Assembly (NCBI GenBank): GCA_002082585.1
Contig: CP020563.1
Location: 62,001-126,000, forward strand
Source: Kitasatospora albolonga
GTDB lineage: Bacteria; Actinomycetota; Actinomycetes; Streptomycetales; Streptomycetaceae
Length of the DNA: 64,000 nt
Direction: 5' to 3'
The stretch's first letter is position 1. Each line of letters begins with the position of its first letter. The notes beneath the pieces are model-generated. The model searched no databases. It was given only the letters and a program-made list of their open reading frames with translations, and was not told where the DNA came from. Position numbers and translations under genes: made by a program. Shown piece after piece: positions 61,236 through 64,000 of this stretch.

Positions 61236-62156
61236 GTGATCAGGCCAGCCAGGACCGCACCGGCATCCACCCGCCCCGCCCCCCTGTGGTCCGTGGGCGA
61301 CCACACCGTCCGGCGCATCGACGAGACGCCCCTGCCGCCGGAGACCGGGCCGTGGCTGCTGCCCGGGGCGACTGCCGATCTCGTCGCCCAAGCCTCCTGG
61401 CTGCGCCCCGAGTTCGCCGACGACCAGGGGGTTCTCCGGCTGGCGAGCCACAGTTTCGCCGTCGAGGCGGACGGCCTGCGGATCGTCGTCGACACGGGCA
61501 TCGGCAACGGGAAGCAGCGGGCGAACCCCGCCTGGCACCAGCAGCAGACCGATTACGAGGAGCGGCTGCGGGCGGCGGGCTTCGCGCCGGAGAGCGTCGA
61601 CCTCGTCGTGCTGACCCACCTCCACACCGACCACGTGGGGTGGAACACCCGGGCCGAGGGCGATGACTGGGTGCCCATGTTCCCCCACGCCCGGTATGTC
61701 ACCTCGCGCACCGAGTGGGACCACTGGGCCGGTGCCGAACTGGACGAGCCGCGACAGCAGATGTTCCGGGACTCCGTGCACCCCGTCCGGGAGGCGGGCC
61801 TCCTCGACCTGGTCGACGTCTCCGACGGCGGTACGGACATCTCCCCGGGCGTACGGCTGCTGCCTGCCCCCGGCCATACGCCGGGCCAGGTGGCGGTGGA
61901 GCTGAGCAGCGGCGGCGAGAGGGCGGTCGTCACCGGCGACAGCATCCACCACCCGGTCCAGCTGGCGCACCCCGGCATCTGCAGCTGCGCGGACATCGAA
62001 CCCGCTCTCGCGGCCCGGACCCGGCACCGGCTCCTCGACTCGCTCGCCGACACCCCGGCGCTTCTGCTCGGGACCCATTTCCCGCCGCCCACCGCCGGAT
62101 TCGTCCGGCGCGCGGGCGACGCGTACCGGCTGGTCCCGGCCCCGCCGGAACACTGA
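61236..62156 (+). CDS. MBL-fold metallo-hydrolase
   Basis: A 306-residue metallo-beta-lactamase-fold hydrolase. The metal motif is HLHTDH (His128, His130, Asp132, His133), followed by His at GHTPGQ near 213, TGDSIHHP with Asp near 232, and GTHFPPP near the C-terminus. It resembles lactonase/quorum-quenching-type and alkylsulfatase-type members, but no substrate can be assigned. GGAGGGG precedes the GTG at 61236. It is controlled, most likely, by the divergent TetR across the palindrome. Confidence 0.92.
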   Translation: MIRPARTAPASTRPAPLWSVGDHTVRRIDETPLPPETGPWLLPGATADLVAQASWLRPEFADDQGVLRLASHSFAVEADGLRIVVDTGIGNGKQRANPAWHQQQTDYEERLRAAGFAPESVDLVVLTHLHTDHVGWNTRAEGDDWVPMFPHARYVTSRTEWDHWAGAELDEPRQQMFRDSVHPVREAGLLDLVDVSDGGTDISPGVRLLPAPGHTPGQVAVELSSGGERAVVTGDSIHHPVQLAHPGICSCADIEPALAARTRHRLLDSLADTPALLLGTHFPPPTAGFVRRAGDAYRLVPAPPEH

Positions 62157-62159
62157 CGG

Positions 62160-63692
62160 TCACCCCAGGCCGAACGAGCGGACCGCCGCCAGGAAGGCGT
62201 CCGGCCGGGTGGTGTGGACGAGGTGGCCCGCCTCGACGGTGACGAACGTGCCCCCGGGGATCGCGTCCGCCAGCCGGGCGAGCTGTTCCTGGTCGATATG
62301 GCTGGCGGGGCCGCCGCCGATGACCAGGGTGGGGGCGGTGATCTCCGCGAGCCGGTCGCGGAGCCCGGGGTCGGGGTCGTTCAGCTGAGCGTCGGTGTCC
62401 GGGACGACGGGCCAGTCGAAGCCGAGCGGGCCTTCGGGGCGGACGGCGGGCGGGCGCGGCGGGTCGAGCGGGTGGAGGGGCGGGGCGTCCTCGATGATCA
62501 GGCGCCCGATGAGGCCGGGCTCGCGCTGGGCGAGGAGGCAGGCGGCCACCCCGCCCATGGAGTGGCCGATCACGGTGGCACCGGCCAGGTTGCGGGCCTC
62601 CAGGAAGGCGTGCAGGTCGTCACGGAACAGCTCGAAGGAGTAGCGGCCGGGCCAGTCGCTCAGCCCGTGGCCCCGGAAGTCGGGGGCGTACACGCGGTGT
62701 TCGGCGGCCAGTTCCCCGGCGATCCGGGTCCAGGTGAGGGAGGAGCCGGACCGGCCGTGGAGGAGGACGACGGGCGGGGCGGAGGGCTCGCCCCACACCC
62801 GGTACGCGAGCCGGACACCGCCCGCCGACACGCTCCGGACCTCCGCGTCGAGGAAGGCCGCGACCGTACGGGAGAAGGCGCCCGCGTCGTCAAGCCAGGG
62901 GAAGTGGCCAGCGCCCCGCTGGACGGTGAACTCCGCGTGCGGGAAGAGCGCGGCGAGCTCCGTGGCCCGGTCGGGGCTCGGGTGCCCGTCGTACTCCCCG
63001 GCCAGGACGAGCACCGGCGCGGCCAGCTCGCGCAGGGCGGCGGCCGTGGCGCCGGGGTCGAAGGCCCCCGTACCGGCGTAGCGGTCACGCGCCTCCGGGT
63101 TGGTCTGCCCGGCGGAGGCGGCGGCATGGGCCTGGGCCGCCGCGTCCCAGCGGCCGTAGGTGAGCGGGCGGACGGCGGGCCACAGTTCGGCGAACGGCCC
63201 TCCGGCGAGCAGCGCCTCCTGGGCGGCCCGCGCCCGCGGGTACCAGGGCTCGTCGCGGCGCAGTTCGGCGGCCTCGCGGAGGTCCTGGCCGGTCACCTCG
63301 ATGCCCACGGCCCGGGTGCTGGGCGTGACGAGGGTCAGGGTGCGCAGCCGCTCGGGGTGCCGGGCGGCGTACAGCAGGGCGAGGTCGGCGGAGGCGGAGT
63401 GGGCCAGTACGTCGACGCGGTCCGCGCCGAGGTGCTCGCGCAGCGCCTCCACGTCGTCCACGAGCCGGTCGCAGCGGTAGGTGGAGGGGTCCTCGGGCAC
63501 GGCGGAGTCCCCCGTACCGCGCAGGTCGAGCAGGACCAGCTGCCGTACGGCGGAGAGTCCGCCGAGGTCGCCCAGGTACGCGCTCGCCCGCATCGGTCCG
63601 CCCGGCAGGCAGATCAGCGGCTCGCCCTCCCCCACCAGGCGGTAGGCGAGCGGGGTGGTGTCGTACGCGGAGAAGGTCGGCATGCCGTCCAT
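62160..63692 (-). CDS. Tandem double alpha/beta hydrolase
   Basis: A 510-residue protein with two complete alpha/beta hydrolase folds in one chain. The first (about 1-275) has an oxyanion-type LPGGPMRAS and nucleophile Ser99 in LAHSASAD, like proline iminopeptidases; its acid and His follow in GEYDGHPSPD and GAGHFPWLD. The second (about 280-510) has LLHGRSGSS and the nucleophile Ser in GHSMGG, acid in the IGGGP region and His in VEAGHLVHTTRP. Members of this superfamily normally have one such domain. The ATG at 63692 is followed by a second ATG at 63683 in frame. The stop is only four bases from the MBL gene stop (converging). Confidence 0.88.
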   Translation of the reverse strand: MDGMPTFSAYDTTPLAYRLVGEGEPLICLPGGPMRASAYLGDLGGLSAVRQLVLLDLRGTGDSAVPEDPSTYRCDRLVDDVEALREHLGADRVDVLAHSASADLALLYAARHPERLRTLTLVTPSTRAVGIEVTGQDLREAAELRRDEPWYPRARAAQEALLAGGPFAELWPAVRPLTYGRWDAAAQAHAAASAGQTNPEARDRYAGTGAFDPGATAAALRELAAPVLVLAGEYDGHPSPDRATELAALFPHAEFTVQRGAGHFPWLDDAGAFSRTVAAFLDAEVRSVSAGGVRLAYRVWGEPSAPPVVLLHGRSGSSLTWTRIAGELAAEHRVYAPDFRGHGLSDWPGRYSFELFRDDLHAFLEARNLAGATVIGHSMGGVAACLLAQREPGLIGRLIIEDAPPLHPLDPPRPPAVRPEGPLGFDWPVVPDTDAQLNDPDPGLRDRLAEITAPTLVIGGGPASHIDQEQLARLADAIPGGTFVTVEAGHLVHTTRPDAFLAAVRSFGLG

Positions 63693-63899
63693 CCAAACAG
63701 GACCGCGCGGCCGGCCGCACCGGACTTCGCCGCGGGCCGATCGACGGGAAGTCGGCTGCCGTGCGACGGGGGGCCGCGAGCCGGTCCGCAGGAGAACCAG
63801 CGGGCCGGTCGGCGGGGGGCCGGGGACCGATCCGCGGGTGATCCGTGCGCCCCTCTTGCCAGCGCCCCCGGGCTCCTGAATTACTGCTCCCAGGAAGAT

Positions 63900-63917
63900 C
63901 GACCGAATGATCGGTCG
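63900..63917 (+). promoter_or_regulatory. Dyad upstream of the last gene
   Basis: CGACCGA (63900-63906), ATGA, TCGGTCG (63911-63917): perfect 7-base arms 27 bases upstream of the ATG at 63944. It looks like a TetR-type operator. Confidence 0.5.
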
Positions 63918-63943
63918 TCCGGTTCGGGAGAGGAAGGGCCCTG

Positions 63944-64000
63944 ATGACAGCCATGCTGGACGCGGCGGAGCAGCTCGGCCGCGCTGACCTGGAGGCCCTC
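63944..64000 (+). CDS. Start of a gene cut by the right edge (partial)
   Basis: An ATG at 63944 with AGGAAGG about ten bases upstream opens a frame to the window end (MTAMLDAAEQLGRADLEAL). A second in-frame ATG lies three codons later. The 19 visible residues form an acidic helix and do not identify the protein. The dyad at 63900-63917 suggests a repressor-controlled gene. Confidence 0.65.
   Translation, partial: MTAMLDAAEQLGRADLEAL

Overview
The window is about 70% or more G+C, codes densely with strong third-position G/C bias, and uses GTG and TTG starts freely. It carries an AfsA/ScbA-type gamma-butyrolactone synthase, geosmin synthase, an Nsd-type developmental regulator, a chitin-active LPMO and one rare TTA codon. 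Together these point to a chromosomal segment of a Streptomyces or very close relative. I found no tRNA, rRNA, CRISPR array, transposase or integrase, so it reads as ordinary chromosome with accessory cassettes rather than a mobile island.

Layout. 1-16.5 kb: a lectin-domain protein cut by the left edge, a FUSC membrane protein, an alcohol dehydrogenase divergent from an Xre/MmyB regulator, an afsA-like gene followed by a reductase (signalling), a LysE exporter divergent from its LysR regulator across a perfect dyad, a two-component system, a GH114 glycosidase, a VOC protein, an acyltransferase, an APH(6)-like kinase and a free-standing TsaD. 16.5-22 kb: a sugar-uptake operon (solute-binding lipoprotein, two permeases, GH13 glucosidase; no ATPase). 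22-25 kb: two tiny proteins facing a STAND ATPase with TPR-like repeats. 25-31 kb: a PepSY lipoprotein, a DUF6296-like protein ending in a 17-bp tandem repeat, and the fruR-fruK-fruA fructose PTS operon. 31-40 kb: phosphatase, signal peptidase, a secreted TNT (NADase toxin-like) protein with a small downstream partner, an AA10 LPMO, several membrane proteins, and cysteine-free ribosomal proteins L33 and L31 next to a candidate Zur box. 40-50 kb: a PP2C phosphatase, an Nsd-like regulator, a TTA-containing phosphotransferase, an SLT transglycosylase with a structured leader, geosmin synthase and a spore-photoproduct-lyase homologue. 50-64 kb: an MFS/TetR pair, two Streptomyces-type proteins of unknown function, a CoA-dependent catabolic cluster (two thiolase-fold proteins, DUF35, enoyl-CoA hydratase, acyl-CoA ligase, TetR), an MBL hydrolase facing that TetR across a 69-bp palindrome, a double alpha/beta hydrolase, and the first codons of a gene cut by the right edge.

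How the genes work together. The sugar operon imports and cleaves an alpha-glucoside. The fru operon imports fructose as fructose-1-phosphate and phosphorylates it again to fructose-1,6-bisphosphate. The 54.7-60.6 kb cluster fits activation, hydration and carbon-carbon cleavage of an acyl-CoA. Many regulators face their targets across dyad symmetries that can be read directly: LysR/LysE, TetR/MFS, TetR/MBL and echA/fadD. The items I would look at first are the 69-bp palindrome, the TNT toxin and its neighbour, the free-standing TsaD behind its own dyad, the small-protein/STAND group, and the two thiolase-fold proteins without a visible nucleophilic cysteine.
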